From: Gymnorhina tibicen
Taxonomy: Eukaryota > Chordata > Aves > Passeriformes > Artamidae
DNA: 64,000 bases
Direction of reading: 5' to 3'
Assembly (NCBI GenBank): GCA_013399875.1
Contig: VXAZ01008127.1
Location: 616,456 to 680,455, forward strand
A model generated the notes under the pieces. It worked only from the letters and a program-made list of their open reading frames with translations. It was not told where the DNA came from and made no database searches. A program made the translations under genes and the position numbers. This document shows, in pieces, positions 1 to 13,355 of this stretch. The first letter of the stretch is position 1; each line of letters opens with the position of its first letter.

Positions 1-219
1 AACTTTTAAGATACAGAACAGAGTGTGCTATTTTGCAGTGGCTACTACCTCTGGCTTTTATTCCCCCCCTTTTAGCTCAGAAAAAGCAGTGGCATTTAGT
101 TCTCGGGACCCAGAAAAGTAATGGCAACACGGGGACTTTGAAAGCCCCTCCTGTCCTCCACGCCTTCCCGATGCTGACACAGTTTTCATCCTACCCAAGC
201 TGCTGAGCCTTACAAGTGA

Positions 220-299
220 GCAAAGCCCGGGCTCGTGGCTGCAGAGCCAAGGGCTGCGGGTGCAGAGCCAGGGATCGTGGCTGCGGAGCAATGCCCAGG
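220..299. repeat. 21-bp minisatellite, about 3.8 copies
   Basis: Copies start at 220, 241, 262 and 283, each beginning GC(A/G)(A/G)AGCC or GCGGAGCA and rich in GGGCT/GTGGCT. The 21-bp period makes a seven-residue repeat in any frame (for example DPWLC-type units on the minus strand), which explains the cysteine-rich open frames seen there on both strands. Confidence 0.8.
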
Positions 300-2495
300 T
301 TAAGCCTCCCCCAGTTCAAAAGTGAGGGGCAGCAGGAGATAGGGAACCTCTGCAGCGAAGGGGGCTGCTTGGTTTGCTCATTTGCATCTCAATCCCCACA
401 ATGCTCTTCCGGCTACTCACAGCTATTCCATAGTAGTGCTCTTGGCTGAGATCTGGGAACACGCTCAAAGGGTGAGGCAGCTTTTGGATGCACTGAGCTG
501 TTTTCTGTTTGAGCTGTGAAAAGCAAACATCTTTTCAAGAGAGAACATTCTGAACAGTAATTTTTTTTTTCTTTTTTGCATTTACAATTCAGAAAGAGCA
601 GAACTTCACTGAAATCTGGGAGGAAAATATTGTATAGTGTCGAATGGAAACATAAATCTTCTGCAGCAAAGGCTTCACACTCCTCTGGAAACAGAAGTCA
701 CTGAGTAACTACTCTGACCTAATGCGGCAGGACTGGAGATACAGGTTCTGGAAACAGCTCCGTACACTCAAACACTTGAACCCCAATAAAGCTTCACTGC
801 CTTCCTCAAGGAGCAACTCAAAGATGAGACTTTACACAGTCACTTCAGACACTTCCTTCTAAATTCACTTTAAATATTTGCTTGTCACGGCTACCAACCC
901 AGGCACAAACAGCAGCGATTTTAAAGGACTTTTAAGGATTTTAAAGAGCAGGCGGCTGCAGGAGGAGAACCTATTGAAGGAGAGATGACTCATTTTCCTC
1001 AGTACGCAGAAGTGCAGATTTGAGGAAAGCAAAATCAAGTAGTGATTACAGATGGGCTCAAGCTCAGGTCTGGATTCAAATTTTCTTCAAAGCATGGCTG
1101 TGTTTACATTATTAGGGACAAACCCCCCTGCCAAGCTGGGACCCAGCCGGAAGGCACAGGAAGGGCGCTTTCAGATGCTGGATTTGGGGTTAAGCACATC
1201 TCGGCCGAACATTCAAAGCTGCTTTAAACAGTGTGGCAGAGCTAATCTGTTGAAAGGTCTCACTCAGCCTTGCTGTCCCCAAGGGAATATATATGGGAGA
1301 ACTGTGAACTCCTCGAGACCTGCGCTGGTCACTGCCCAGCCATGTGTTGGTTTCGCTATGTGTCCCTGTGTTTTGCAATTCCCGAGCAGCCCCCTCTCAG
1401 CTGATTTATTGTCACGCTACTCAGTTTGCAGGAGGTGAATCAGGTCCTGTGGTTACAGAGCAGACCCAAGGGCTGGTGCCTGGTGTGCAGCCCCTCGCTG
1501 CCTGCCAGCAAGGGAAATCTGAAACTTTGAAGGAGGAGGGGGAAGGAGGAGAAGCAGGGTATTTTCTGGAAAGGCAAAGCCATAGCTAAACAGCATGCAT
1601 GGCAAAGCAGGAGGGAAAGAGAGTAGCCTAAGAATTCAAACAAGCCACAGAGAGGACAATAGACAATGCATACAGGAGCAATAGGAAATAAATAGAATTT
1701 GTAAGGTAAATCCAGTGGACAGACAAGAGTGAGCAGAGTAACAAAACAGGGAGAGGTTCAGCAGCTGAATGGACGGTGGGAAACCTTTGTGTGTGGTGAG
1801 GGGGGACCGTGTTAGTTGCTCTCATAAAATTAAAATCAGTAAAGAAAATACACTCATCCATAATTGCATCCTCCTGCTTATTCCTGCGTACTTCTTTAGC
1901 ACTAATATCTGAGCACAATTCCTACTACACCTAAACCACCACTACTCACATCTTGCTTTTCTTGTTCTGTTTTAAAGGGAAAAGTTCTGGCCTTTGGAAT
2001 GCAACTGAAAACAACAGACATTTGAAGAAAAATAAGTAAATCTTTCCTAAAAGAAGCTGGTGTTAGGGCATGCCTGAGATCCAGCTGTAGGACAGCAGTA
2101 TTTCTGATGAAATCATGTGAATTTAAAGATTGCATTTTTAAGAGTGAGGCAGCATTAGTGAAGAGTTGGAGGAGGGGGCGGGGAGCAGAGCTGCCCCTCT
2201 GCCTTGGACACACACAGGCAGCTCTGACACAAACAGCTCCCACTGAACTGGCAACTCCTGCTGCACGCACAATCCAGCTTCCGCCTCTGGATGTTTGCAT
2301 TGGGATCCCAACCAGCTCCCACCCAAATCAATGGATTTTGCTGTAGGCATGAAAGAGAGACTGAGGCACTTTATTGTCAGACACTTAATTATTGTCAGGT
2401 ACTTAATTGTCAGATAAACAGAAGAACATTGGGAATAAAAAAAATCATTATGTGGACAGGCCACTTACAAGACGCAACAGCAAAATAAATTAATT

Positions 2496-2516
2496 AAAAA
2501 AAAAAAAAAAAAAAAA
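2496..2516. repeat. A21 homopolymer
   Basis: Twenty-one consecutive A after TTAATTAA. It looks like a poly-A tail, but no retroposed sequence was recognised upstream of it. Confidence 0.9.
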
Positions 2517-4574
2517 GCAGAGATGCCCAGACTTGTGATGTGGCCAAACCAGTAGGTGTACCTAGAGTTACACCTGTCGGCTCTCTCTGCACAGGGACTG
2601 TGCAAACAGCGATGAACCTCTGCAGGAGGTTCACTTCCCTCGAGAACACTTTGACATTTGAGGCAAATCAGTAGTGTGGCCAACGTGTAACTTTAATTTT
2701 TTAATAAAATAATAGATTTCCCTTTCTCCTCAAGGTCTTTATTTCGATCTCCCAGGCACAAAGCAGGGTAAGACATGGGACTAACACCAGCCTTTGAGCA
2801 GGGAGGTCAGGTGTGTGCTATCCTGCCCTGTCCTCCTGCAAAGCCCCTCTGCAAGATGGGGTAGCTCAGCCCAGCCCAGGCCATCCCTGCCTCTCCGTGC
2901 CGAGCGAGACTGCACTCCTGGCTACACTCCTCCTGATTTAAACACCTCAGCCAGGTAAAATACATGTTGACTGGGGAGACTGAAAGAGGTCTTGGCCAAG
3001 AGGTCTAAGGTGGAGTAAAGATTAAACCTACGCTTCGTGACAGTGCTAAACCCACAGCTTTGCGGTATTAAGGACCCGTCTCCTAAACCACACAGCTTGG
3101 TTTGGATCAGGTCAAGGGCCACAGCATCGTGGTAGCAAAGGTTTTGGTGCTCTTCTCTCACCATTTCCCCTGCTCCCAACACCTTGAACTGTTAAGCAGC
3201 CCAGCCTGTGCAGACAGGAATTTGCATTTCACTCTTTGCGCATCGAACTCAAAAGCAATGAAGGGAACGAGGTCTGGACCCAAGCAGCCTATTGAGAGGA
3301 TCAAAAAGGTAGCACAAAGAACAAAAGATAGCTAAGAAACACAGCTCATTCCCATCGCACACAGCAAGGCTGTCTCAGGATCCGGGGACCTGAGGATTTA
3401 GTGCCTAAGCCCAGAGACCCCTCTGGGGTGCAGGCAGTAACTCCTGCTTGCATGCCTGAATCCAGATAAAGCTGAAGTCAAAACCAAAAACCTCTGAAGA
3501 GGCCTCAGCATATTGTTGTTTTGGGGATAGTCCTGTGCATTTCATCCACAAGAATTAGTGTTTTCTTTTCATTTCACAATAACCTAGGTATTTAAAATGT
3601 CTGCCAAGAAGTACTCAGAAAACAGCATTTAGTCTGAGGACTCTTCAGAGGACCAGTTGTTTATTTCTACCACTTAATGAACATTAATTTCCTGTTTTAG
3701 AAAACATAATTTATGCCACTGGTGAAGCTGATATAATCTTGATGCATATCTCTCGGCTGGCTTAATTTTTCATTTTCTTCAGCTCCTCCAGCCTGTCTAC
3801 ACTCTGCAACCTGTAAGCTCAGCCTGTGCAATCAGTTCTTCAGATGTATTCAGCAATTTCCAGTACATGGAGGGAGAATACGACAGAAGAGGACACAGGT
3901 CCAAATCCATTAGCAGCCACTTCTCTTAATAAAAACAAAGCTAAAGAGAATATTTGTAACACTGATCTGAAAACAAGAATGTATTTTCCTTTCTGCTTCA
4001 GAATTTGGACAAAACTGGTGCAAGTTACACTAAACAAACCCAGCCCCTGCCAGGATAAACAAACATTTGCAGTGTTGCTTGCTACATGCCTGTCAAGAAA
4101 TAGACACTGACACGCATTTTAATGCAACTGTCCTACAAATTGTGAAAAAATAATTGTGCACTGTGCATTCATTGCTAGGTTACCAGAAGGAGAGAGAATA
4201 TTTTTGCAGACATGATGAAGTAACAAGGTAAATAATTCAACTTCATAATTTTCAAATTTCACACTTGATTTTCAACAGCAGGTCTTTTCAGAGCCCAGAT
4301 CAACCTCAGATCTGATGACAGGGATTTTTAGAGCTGATAAGCTCACATGAGGCAGATTTGGTCCATGGAGTAGTTTTTACAGGACAAATTTCACCCCTGA
4401 ATTCAATGACAGTTTCTGCAGGAAAAGGGCAGTGAGGTTTGTCCAGCTGCTATTAACAGCACAAGCATTTTCATTCCTTCTTAAATTCACTCACTCACTG
4501 GATGAGTGATGTCTTACCAAATATTGCAGCATTAACAGAGAGAAAACGCAAAGAGCTCTGTGTAGGTACCCTGG

Positions 4575-4593
4575 CTGTCTGTCTGTCTGTCTG
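4575..4593. repeat. (CTGT)n microsatellite, about 4.75 units
   Basis: CTGTCTGTCTGTCTGTCTG, perfect but short. Confidence 0.9.
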
Positions 4594-6014
4594 CACAGTG
4601 ATCCCGACAGCAGCACTCTGGGAGGAACACCACTAACTCTGGTTAAAGCAGATCAGGGATTGTACAACTAATCCATAAATTCTGACATTATTACATATTT
4701 GCTTAAGGAAAAACAATGGATCTGACGATGAAATGAGATCTGTGCTGCTCCACAAAGCAGGGTCCTTTGTGCTGCTTTGTGGCAGTATTTGCAGGGCAGA
4801 TGTATCTGCAGGGGATAAAAGGGCCCTGCTTTGCCCCCTCCCTTTTAGCACCAGAAGCAGGAAAACTCCTCAAAAGAAACCCAAAGCTCAAATGAGACTC
4901 TCAATTTTGCAAACTCTGCGGATGGGAAACAACACATCTGCTGAAAGAGACTCTAATTTACTTCCTTTTTCTTTGATTCAAAGTGTGTGTTGACTATCAT
5001 GGCTTTATTAGGTCAGATTACACTCTCATTTAGGTGCCAGCAAATCTGACCAAAGAGATGATCCCCTGATTAAGCAGTGGACTGAGGAAAAGGAAAGTTA
5101 GGTTCTTTGTCAAAGTCCTCCCTCACTTCCTTGCATGACCACCTGAAAATAATTTGTCTGACTTATGATGCTGAATTTAGTTGATGAGGAATTCTGAAAA
5201 TCCACTGACACAAATTCATGGCACTCTGCCAGTTTATTGTTAAGAGATCAGTGACAAAGACAAAGCAACACGACAGCCTGAAGGTGTGGTAAGAGGCCTT
5301 GTTGAGGCTAAAAAATCTTAATTTGAAAAGTCCCAAGGACAGTGACAAGCCATGATCTAACAAAACTAACAGTAATGACTAGCAAATTAGGAAGTGCTTT
5401 TACTCAGAAACACCATCAAGCCAGAATAGATTCTAATATTTTTAGAAGATGCCATGGTCACCCAAACTTTTTTTTAACGCTTTTTAAAGAAGTCCTTGAG
5501 GCAGTACCTAAGTATCAGATCTGGATTTTGCTATCTTGGTAATATACTTGTCTATTTATCTTCTGCTTTCTCATACAGAATTCTGACTGAAAATCCAGTT
5601 GAATCCATTCAAGGGTAAAATGATTTGTGTAAGACTTTGAAGGAAAGGGAATCCTCCCCACTGTTGAATCTTGTGCTCCCAAGAAGAACTGGAGGAGGTC
5701 TCTTGGAACATATCAGATTTTCTCATCCTGTCTCATGATGACAAGTCTGGTTGGGCCTCATGTGGACCCAAATGCTTGAACGGACACAAAAATCTGACAG
5801 TCTGTACTTCCCTAACACTGACTTGTTTCACACTACCTGACATGTGACCCAAGCAGATTTCTGGAGATCTCATTCATATTTGGATCCGATTCTGGTTTTA
5901 AATTATCATTCACTTAGACTGAAAGAATGAGATTATTTTCTTCCATCCTGGAAGACTTCTCTCTTTCCCATTTGTAGTCACTTTTTTTTCTAGGCTGGCC
6001 CATTACAAGGGAAG

Positions 6015-6029
6015 AAAAAAAAAAAAAAA
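6015..6029. repeat. A15 homopolymer
   Basis: Fifteen consecutive A between GAAG and GTAGCAC in intergenic DNA. Confidence 0.9.
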
Positions 6030-7539
6030 GTAGCACTAACCCAAATGGTTGATGATCTATTTATCTCTAGTTCTATTTCATTTCATGCCTCTCTCACTTC
6101 ACAGCACTACAACCTTTTTGAATTGCCCTCTGTGATATCCACTCCTCCTTGTTGACCATTGCTCACTCATTCATTGCTTGTTGGATCAGCTGGGCACTTG
6201 CACAATCAAGGCTTTGTTATGCTTTCAGACAGGCTGCAGGTCACAATATTGAAGCAGCACAAGGACTGTTTCCTCTCCTGGTATTCTTCTTCCCTGGTTT
6301 AGGAAGACACTATCCTAAACACATGAAAATGCATATAAAGTAATTATGACAATAAAAACCTACAACAGCTCTCATTTAATTTGCTACACAATGTCTGTTT
6401 TTCCCTTTGTCATAAAAGAGTGAAGTATTCAGAAGTCTGAAGAGCTTTTGTAAGTTGGTCAACTGAGAAACAAGAATTTGCTTCTTTGAAAAATGCAGCA
6501 GAGCTCAGGTTTATTTAGTGAATCAGTGGATGATAGCTGGTGATACACAGTTAGTGGGGACCCACGAAGAGCTGCTCTCTCCACCAGTTAATTGGCCCAA
6601 ACAAAATGGAATGGACTTTTCTAACTAATAAGCACTGACAATAATGAACAGCAACTGCAGGGATGGTGGGAAGATAAAGGAATGCACATACCAAGGCTCT
6701 GCAGCAGGATGAAATGTCAAAGTTCAAGTTTACGTGCATAACAACCACAACGGTCACATGGGTTGTCAGCTGCATAAATAATCGGAGGACCCAAGATGGG
6801 AACACTGACAAACACAACTTTCCACAATTGGAGGTTTTAAACCAAAATGAAACTTCCCATTTGCATGTAGAGATATCCCAGTATTTAAATACCTGCAGGG
6901 TTTGCTCCTAGGCCAGTGCTCTCAGTGGAGCTGGACACCTGGCTGTCCTTGAACTCTGCCTTAACAGGCACAGTACTGGGCAGAGCACAAGCAGCAACGT
7001 TAGCGAAAAGGTATTTTTAGTTGCTTTCACTTGAAGTCAAAATGAGGATCTTGACTTCCCGGTTGGTGAAATTAAATTCCTCTCTCTTGCAGTAAAAAAA
7101 AAACCCAAAACCCAGTACCTTATTTGGGAAGGGAAAGTTCAGATGGAAGTATCTGGGTTTATTATGGAAAGAACAAGCAAGGGTTGAGCAAGGGTTTTGT
7201 CACAGGGAGGGAGATGCAGAGTCTTTTGTGCACGGTGGTTTACTGCAGGCTGTAGTGGCATCAGGATGACGTTACCAGGGAGCCTCTACACAATGAAATA
7301 ATTTACTGTCATCTCTTATATCCTGCTAGTACAGCAGTGTAGTCTCCATAGACCTACTCCTAAAACAGTTTTGATAGCCAAATTCTATCAGTATTCTATC
7401 AGTAATGTCATAACCTTACCTAAAAAAAAATCTGACCTTGACACAATTGCCAGTTTATTCACACAAAATTACAGTGAACTGATAATGTCCTTTGAAAAGA
7501 TCATTGTACAGACAGATTTGCTGAAGTCCTTTACTTTCA

Positions 7540-7830
7540 CTCCCAGCTCCCGTTGCTGGCAGCCCCTCCAGTCCCTGATGCTGTACAAAGCTACAGCTTC
7601 TCCTCAGCTCCCCTGGATCCAGGGAGAAGGAGCAGAGCCCAGCAGTTCCAAGGGCCTGGTGGAGCCATTGCCTCCTGCTCCCCACAGCAGCCCCCACCCT
7701 TCCCCAGCAGGGCTCAGTGGTCCAACATCGGCGTGTCCGCACTGCGCGTCCCCGCGTGACAGAGCATCCCACACCGGGGCTGCCTCTCTGTCCTTCCCAC
7801 TGCCCGGAGCTGCGGGCACTGCTGGGTAGA
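7540..7830. other. GC-rich patch with scattered CpG
   Basis: GC content is clearly above the flanks and several CpG occur between 7728 and 7815. Open frames of 120-150 codons exist on both strands, but they overlap one another, are rich in Pro, Gly, Ser and Ala as expected from base composition, and match no family I know. It could be a small regulatory CpG cluster or a lncRNA exon; no function can be assigned. Confidence 0.4.
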
Positions 7831-9576
7831 CAATAACAAACCCTTCCAGACACCATCTGCACAGCTCACTGCCTCCTTTCCTCAGAGAGCTGCACGTCCT
7901 CAGCTTAGCATCACATTGCTCAGGCTGTTCAAAGGCCTTCCCGGCCTTGAGAAGAGTTACATTCAGCAAAGAAAGAATATAAAGATGGAATAACAGTTTT
8001 AAACTGAAAGGGAAGAGTTTCCTGTCTCTGCTCTGCTCACATCTGGTTAATTTTCTGACATGAATTACGTCTTTACTACTCTTTTACAACACCCAGCCAG
8101 TACAGCTGTAAGGGAGTGAGCTGCTCACCATACTGCCCTTTGTATTATCAGCACTATTATTAGCTTTAATGAAGCTGTTAAATCTGTTTTACTGAAGAGG
8201 CATGAACCTGAAAGAACTTTTAATTTCATAACCCAGGGTGAGTGCGATGAACTGGCATTTACAGGAAAATGCAGAACAGTCTTGGCTTGAAAATTAAACA
8301 AAACTGAAACGGAATTAGTCCCAATAAACCATACTTTAAGATCCACTTTTCAGAGTAGGTTAGCATTTTAAGAATTATATTAAAAGATATAATAAGACAT
8401 AATAAAATGTCTTTTATAGGGTAGTATAAAGATTTTAAGAACCTATTGAATTCTGTTTTCAATGAAGACATATTAAGTAAATGTTGCTGTATTCTCTAGA
8501 GATATACAATTCTTGTAATCTTTTCTTCAGATGCCTTTGGCTAATTCATAATTCAAAATGTTACTCATTTCTCTTCCTGTCTGTGTGTCATATAAAGATG
8601 TGCATCCAATATATTGTCTGTGGATCTCTTATATTATACACATCCCAGTTCCTGTTATGTATACATTCCTTTGGAGGGATATGATTTATTTCTTTAAGCA
8701 CATTCCCATCTTAAAATGTCAGATGCTTCCTGTACTTATATACAAAGAAGTTTAAGCTCCCAAAGGTACTGAAGTTCAATGGAATTCTGTCTGTGGATAG
8801 TATGAACTTAACAGTGAATCTTTGGGAAATATACAGTTCCACCTACTTTCCTCAGCTCTCCAGCATAACTTGATTTTGCAAATGTTTAACACTTCAGTCA
8901 TCAAGAAGATCAAACAGAGGCATGGTTTTGAAAAACAAAGGGCCTAAACTGAACTCTCAAAAGGTTTACTCTTCTTCAAGTAGAAGCATTGATTCTCAAG
9001 GGTTATCACTGGTGGCACACAGGAACTCGACAAGATTAGGAAAATGGGAATTCAAGGCTACCCTTTATCTCTTTCCATTATCTGAATCTTGCTATCTTTT
9101 GTAAATAAGACCTTTCCCCTCCAAATAACTTACTTATAAAGCATTTTTTTGGGGGTACATAAGGAAAATACCATGATTACTTTACCGAGTTTCACATTGG
9201 TTTGTTAATAGCAAACCCAAACTGTATTAACTGAAGTGGTTAGACCATAACCACTTGCCTATCACTGGATCCGCCAGAAGGTTTCACCAGCTAAAAAGTA
9301 AATTTGTTTCTTTTACTCTATTTAAAAAATAATGGATTATTTAGAATCATTCCTTTAAGAAAAGACTACCAAACTAAGTCTAACTTTGCATAATATTGCT
9401 CAAATATTAAAGCCCTTGGCAAAGAAAAACTGCACTAATCTGCTTCAGTTCTTTGGAAGAACTGTGCCCCTCACTTGTCACTGCCTTATCTCCTGCAATC
9501 TTAATGCCACAAAACCATACTAAATATAAAAGTACACCCAAAAGCCTGAGCTGGAGCAGCAAAGAGAATGGCTTGA

Positions 9577-9620
9577 GCAGAACAGGGAACCTGCACAAGC
9601 AGAACAGGGAACCTGCACAA
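9577..9620. repeat. Perfect 22-bp tandem duplication
   Basis: 9577-9598 and 9599-9620 are identical (unit begins GCAGAACAGGG and ends CCTGCACAA). With no mismatch between the copies, the duplication is probably recent. Confidence 0.95.
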
Positions 9621-10286
9621 CATTACGCTGCTGTGGGGTGGACGTGGAAGCACACAGGAGGTGGGATGACTGTGGTGGTCAGGGAGGGCGCATGTTTGGA
9701 GGTGTGGGCTGGTACTGAAATGAATGGGATCTTTCTAATTCCCCCACAAAGGTACCTAAGTCCTGTACTCTAGCTAACAGAATATTTGTGGTATTTCCCA
9801 CCTCATAAAAACAACCACCGGCTTCTTCAGGTTGACTCATTTGAAAAGAAGAAACAAGCAACAACATCCTTTCTAAGGACAGCTAATGTTTCAAAGAGAG
9901 AAATGCATCACACAACAGCTCTTCTCTAAGGAGCAGCAGCATTTTTCAGTGAGGTTACCCAAACTCAGTATGTCTACATTGCAAGAGCAATTAGGCCTGT
10001 AATTTCAGCTGAGCATTTGAAGTCTTGAGTACACAGGGAAATTGGCCCAAATAACTGTTAAGTACTAGTCCCTGGTAGTAATAAATGCTCTGGAGGCCAA
10101 AGGAAGGCATTAGCAGCACTGGTGCAACTCCCTTAACAAGGTGTACACATGTAACTAATTGGAAACCAGTAAACAATCCTGGCATTGAAGCGCAAAGCAG
10201 ATAATCTCACTCACACTACTTGAGTCATTTTCTTCTCATGTGGCTGACTGGAATAAAACTGCTAAAATACTGTTTCCCTCATGCAG

Positions 10287-10560
10287 AAAAAGATCTAGGG
10301 GATATAATAGATCACAAGCTGATTAGGAGTTAACAGTGTCAAGCCATTGTGAAAAAGGCAAACACTGCACTAAGCTGTGCAAACAGGAGTATGGCTTGCA
10401 AGACATGGGAAGTAATCCTGCTCTGGTCCAGCCCCAGCAGGAGCACCAGGACTGGTGCTGGGGCTTATTCTCCAGCAGAGATGCAAAGTGACCAGGGAGC
10501 ATCCAGAAGAGAGCCAGGAGAATAAACAAAGGTCTGAAACATCACTGAACAAATCAGATG
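10287..10560 (+). mobile_element. Old CR1/L3-like LINE fragment (3' part of the second ORF region)
   Basis: AAAAGATCTAGGGGATATAA, ATCACAAGCT, GGGAAGTAATCCTGCTCTGG, and CCAGAAGAGAGCCAGGAGAA are in the order found in CR1/L3 elements, just upstream of their 3' non-coding end. Many substitutions and stops show long decay. By orientation and order it may belong to the same insertion as the tail at 11350-11575. Confidence 0.65.
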
Positions 10561-11349
10561 TTTGTAACCTAAACAAGAGCATGGGATGGGAGGGAAATGC
10601 AACAGCAATTTGCAAATTCATAAAATCATAAATTCATAAAGGGAATGACTTGTTTTCTGCGTGCAGGCCGGGTAAGGACTAACGGATTTGTGATGGAATT
10701 TGCAAGGCTTCTCGGGCAAAGAAAGGGTTAACACAGGCATTAGCAAGAAAGCAGCTGAGAAGGCACACAGCTGCAGGGGATAAAGCCACTGGGAGAGGGC
10801 TATCAGGGGACCCCTGAAGGAGGGGATCGAGCAGCCTCTTACGGTGGAGATACAGGCTGAAGGGATGGGGCCCTGTGTCCCTTCTGAGATTCTAGTCTTA
10901 TCTTTGGCAGATTACTGGCCTCCTTGTTTGTATTTAGTCAGGGCATTTGATTATAAAATCTTTCTTTAGGCCTGCAAAAGGGCAGGGTAGGGTGCTAAGC
11001 ATCTTGGTTTTTTTCTTTTTAATAGCCCAGTAAAACTTTTCATATCTGCTCTAAAATCTACTAAGTAGATCTAAGTGCCAAATCTACTAAGGTAGGAGCA
11101 AAGTAGGGTAATTCTTGCCTAAGAGAAAATATTAAGATCCTGTCACTAACAGAGGATTCAGAGTGAGGAGCTGTACCTTGGGAGCTGAACACTGTGGAGG
11201 GAGAGAGAGAGCAAAAAGCATCTGTATGAAAGGGATAAGCTATGCTACAGGCTCAGCCTCAACAGCTCTAAAACTGGGGAGAGCACAGACATCTGCATCT
11301 TTTAGCCAGAGGGAAAAGATCTTAGCCTGCCAAATTTGAGGGGGCTTGA
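10561..11349. other. Sequence between two old LINE pieces
   Basis: About 790 bp with no recognised gene. It may be diverged LINE sequence, an insertion within the LINE or unrelated DNA. It includes the small repeat CATAAAATCATAAATTCATA at about 10619. Confidence 0.4.
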
Positions 11350-11575
11350 CAAAATGCTGCGGTATCTAAGCTGGATATTAAGGAATTCTTTCAATGGGCA
11401 AAGGTAGCAAGGAGTGCAATAAAGTGGCTGAGGATGCTATGAAGCCTCGCAGAGCAGTGGGTGTTTGTCAGGAATGCCGGTGGGTGTTTGCGAGCTGATC
11501 CTCAGGATGGCAGGACTAGATGAGCTTCTCAGGCCCCTTCTGCTGTTTTGTACTATAACAAGAAATATTGCCCCC
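11350..11575 (+). mobile_element. Old CR1/L3-like LINE 3' tail
   Basis: AAGCTGGATATTAAGGAATT followed later by GCAGGACTAGATGAGCTTCT, CAGGCCCCTTCTGCTG matches the 3' non-coding end of old CR1/L3 elements (the 'ggactagatgacct' block). Highly diverged compared with the copy at 13356. Confidence 0.6.
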
Positions 11576-13355
11576 CTCTTCTCTTGCCACTCAACTGTGA
11601 CATTTTATGACAATAACAGCATTTTTGGAAGCTCAAAGCATTCTTTGAATAGAAGGAATAGAAGTGGTTTCAAAATTTGCCCTGAGCTGAATTTTTTACC
11701 TACTCTGTTGAATGATCCTTTCAACATAGTGTGTTCTGGAAATACTTCAGTACCAGAGCTTGTAACTTCAGTGACAAATGTGTTAAAAGAACACTCTATA
11801 CTCACTCATTCTCTCTTTCCACTAAAGATACAACCAAATTAAGTTGCCCGTGTGCTCCACAACACAACAGATTTGTTTGTACAGATGCATTTTCACCACC
11901 CCAGTTACTGTTGGAGCTTTTCAAAAAGAAACTAAACCCAAGACTACTTGGCTCAATAACCCCACTGATACCCTACACAAGCAGTCCTGCTTTATCTTCT
12001 TTTCAACTCCCAGTGAAATCAGCTGAGATCTCACAACTCAATAAGTCCACGTTGTTCATACTGTGAGTCTGTGTCATTTTAGAAATGACAGCTAAATGTA
12101 AAAAACAAAACCAACCTTCCAGATACTATGTTTTTCCATTAAGATGAGGAAAATTTCTATTTGATAGCTAAAGCCTCCAGAATTTGCAAGTCTTAGGTTC
12201 ACAGTAATACTCCTCAAAAGATTATTTTGTCCGAAATAAAAGCTAAATATTAATTTGATGAGAAATGTCTGAGTCTCTAATGCTTTTAGCTGTGAGAACT
12301 GCTTTGTGAGCTGCTCCCCACCACTGTGAAAAACCTTTAAAGTAGAGCATTTGGAAGTAGAACTAGGACCAAACCATTTTTGCTTGCTTCTTAATGCGTC
12401 TGTTGTGACATTTTCGGGAGATCTCTTTCCATTCTGACCCACATGAAAGCAGAGTGGGCACTGAAACAGTTGACTATATTTTGGAAACTATTTAGTTTCC
12501 CAAGTTGCCCAAGGACACAGAAATGCCTGCTGGAATTTCAAAAGCCAGTAGGTAAGAACCCTCACAATGGATGTTAGCTGCCTAGGTTGCCCTGAAAATC
12601 CCACTGAATAGGTTCCACATGCTTGTGGGCTTTTAAATGTCTTTCCAAACCCACCCCAAACAAAAATCACATTCTAAGTAGAAGTTTGAATTTAATTACT
12701 CTCTGTGGTCAGCTACATAATTTAACTTAGAAAACATTTCTGGTGGGTTTGATTGGTTCTGTATTTTCCTCAGGGAAGGCAACAAGGACTTTGCTCTGCA
12801 TTTTGCTTCGCTTAATGAGGTGCTGTCCCTGACTAGGGCTTCTGTTTGGTTTAGGGTGAGTAAAGCAATACTCTGCTACACTTTCTTAGATAAAGCAAGG
12901 CATGCAGGCAACATAACAGTGCCAGCAGCCTTTGTCGCCAGAAACAGGAATGATCATATTTAACAGTGCTGTTCATGGAGAGATTAAACTCAGGCTGGAT
13001 GGTAAGAAGCTGTGCAGATAATTTGAAATAGATTCCGAGGGTGAATTACTGCTTGGCTGTCCTCCTCACCTCCTCAGTTCTCAGATTTGTGTGCCAACCA
13101 ACATTTTAAGATAACTCTGCTCCTTGAATTGTCTGGCTGTTTAACAGGCTCTTCAAATAAACAAGGGATAATCTCAGGATTTTGCTTAACAAAGATTGCT
13201 TTGTGCAAATTTAAAAAATTCTGAATAGGTTGTTGTACAGGGCCTGGTCCTGCAATCCCTTTTAGCTGTGAATACTTTCAAGGGAATAAGTGGTTGCACA
13301 ACCATAGTTTCGGTTAGTAAATGATCAATAATACTTTCCAGTACATTCTGAAATG
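11576..13355. other. Intergenic, nothing recognised
   Basis: AT-rich sequence with only chance open frames; no repeat or RNA gene recognised. Confidence 0.6.

Larger units (their letters stand above)
1..10286. other. Upstream intergenic region, no gene recognised
   Basis: No coding exon, RNA gene or well-preserved mobile element can be supported on either strand. It holds a 21-bp minisatellite near 220, simple repeats (A21 at 2496-2516, CTGT at 4575, A15 at 6015-6029), a GC-rich patch near 7.5-7.8 kb and a 22-bp tandem duplication near 9.6 kb. In mammals METRNL lies on this side of B3GNTL1, but none of its conserved protein segments is visible. Confidence 0.7.

Noticed and set aside
7371..7969. 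Overlapping frames of 121-152 codons around the GC-rich patch
   Set aside because: Present on both strands at once with composition-driven Pro/Ser/Gly content, no recognisable domain, and no matching splice structure.
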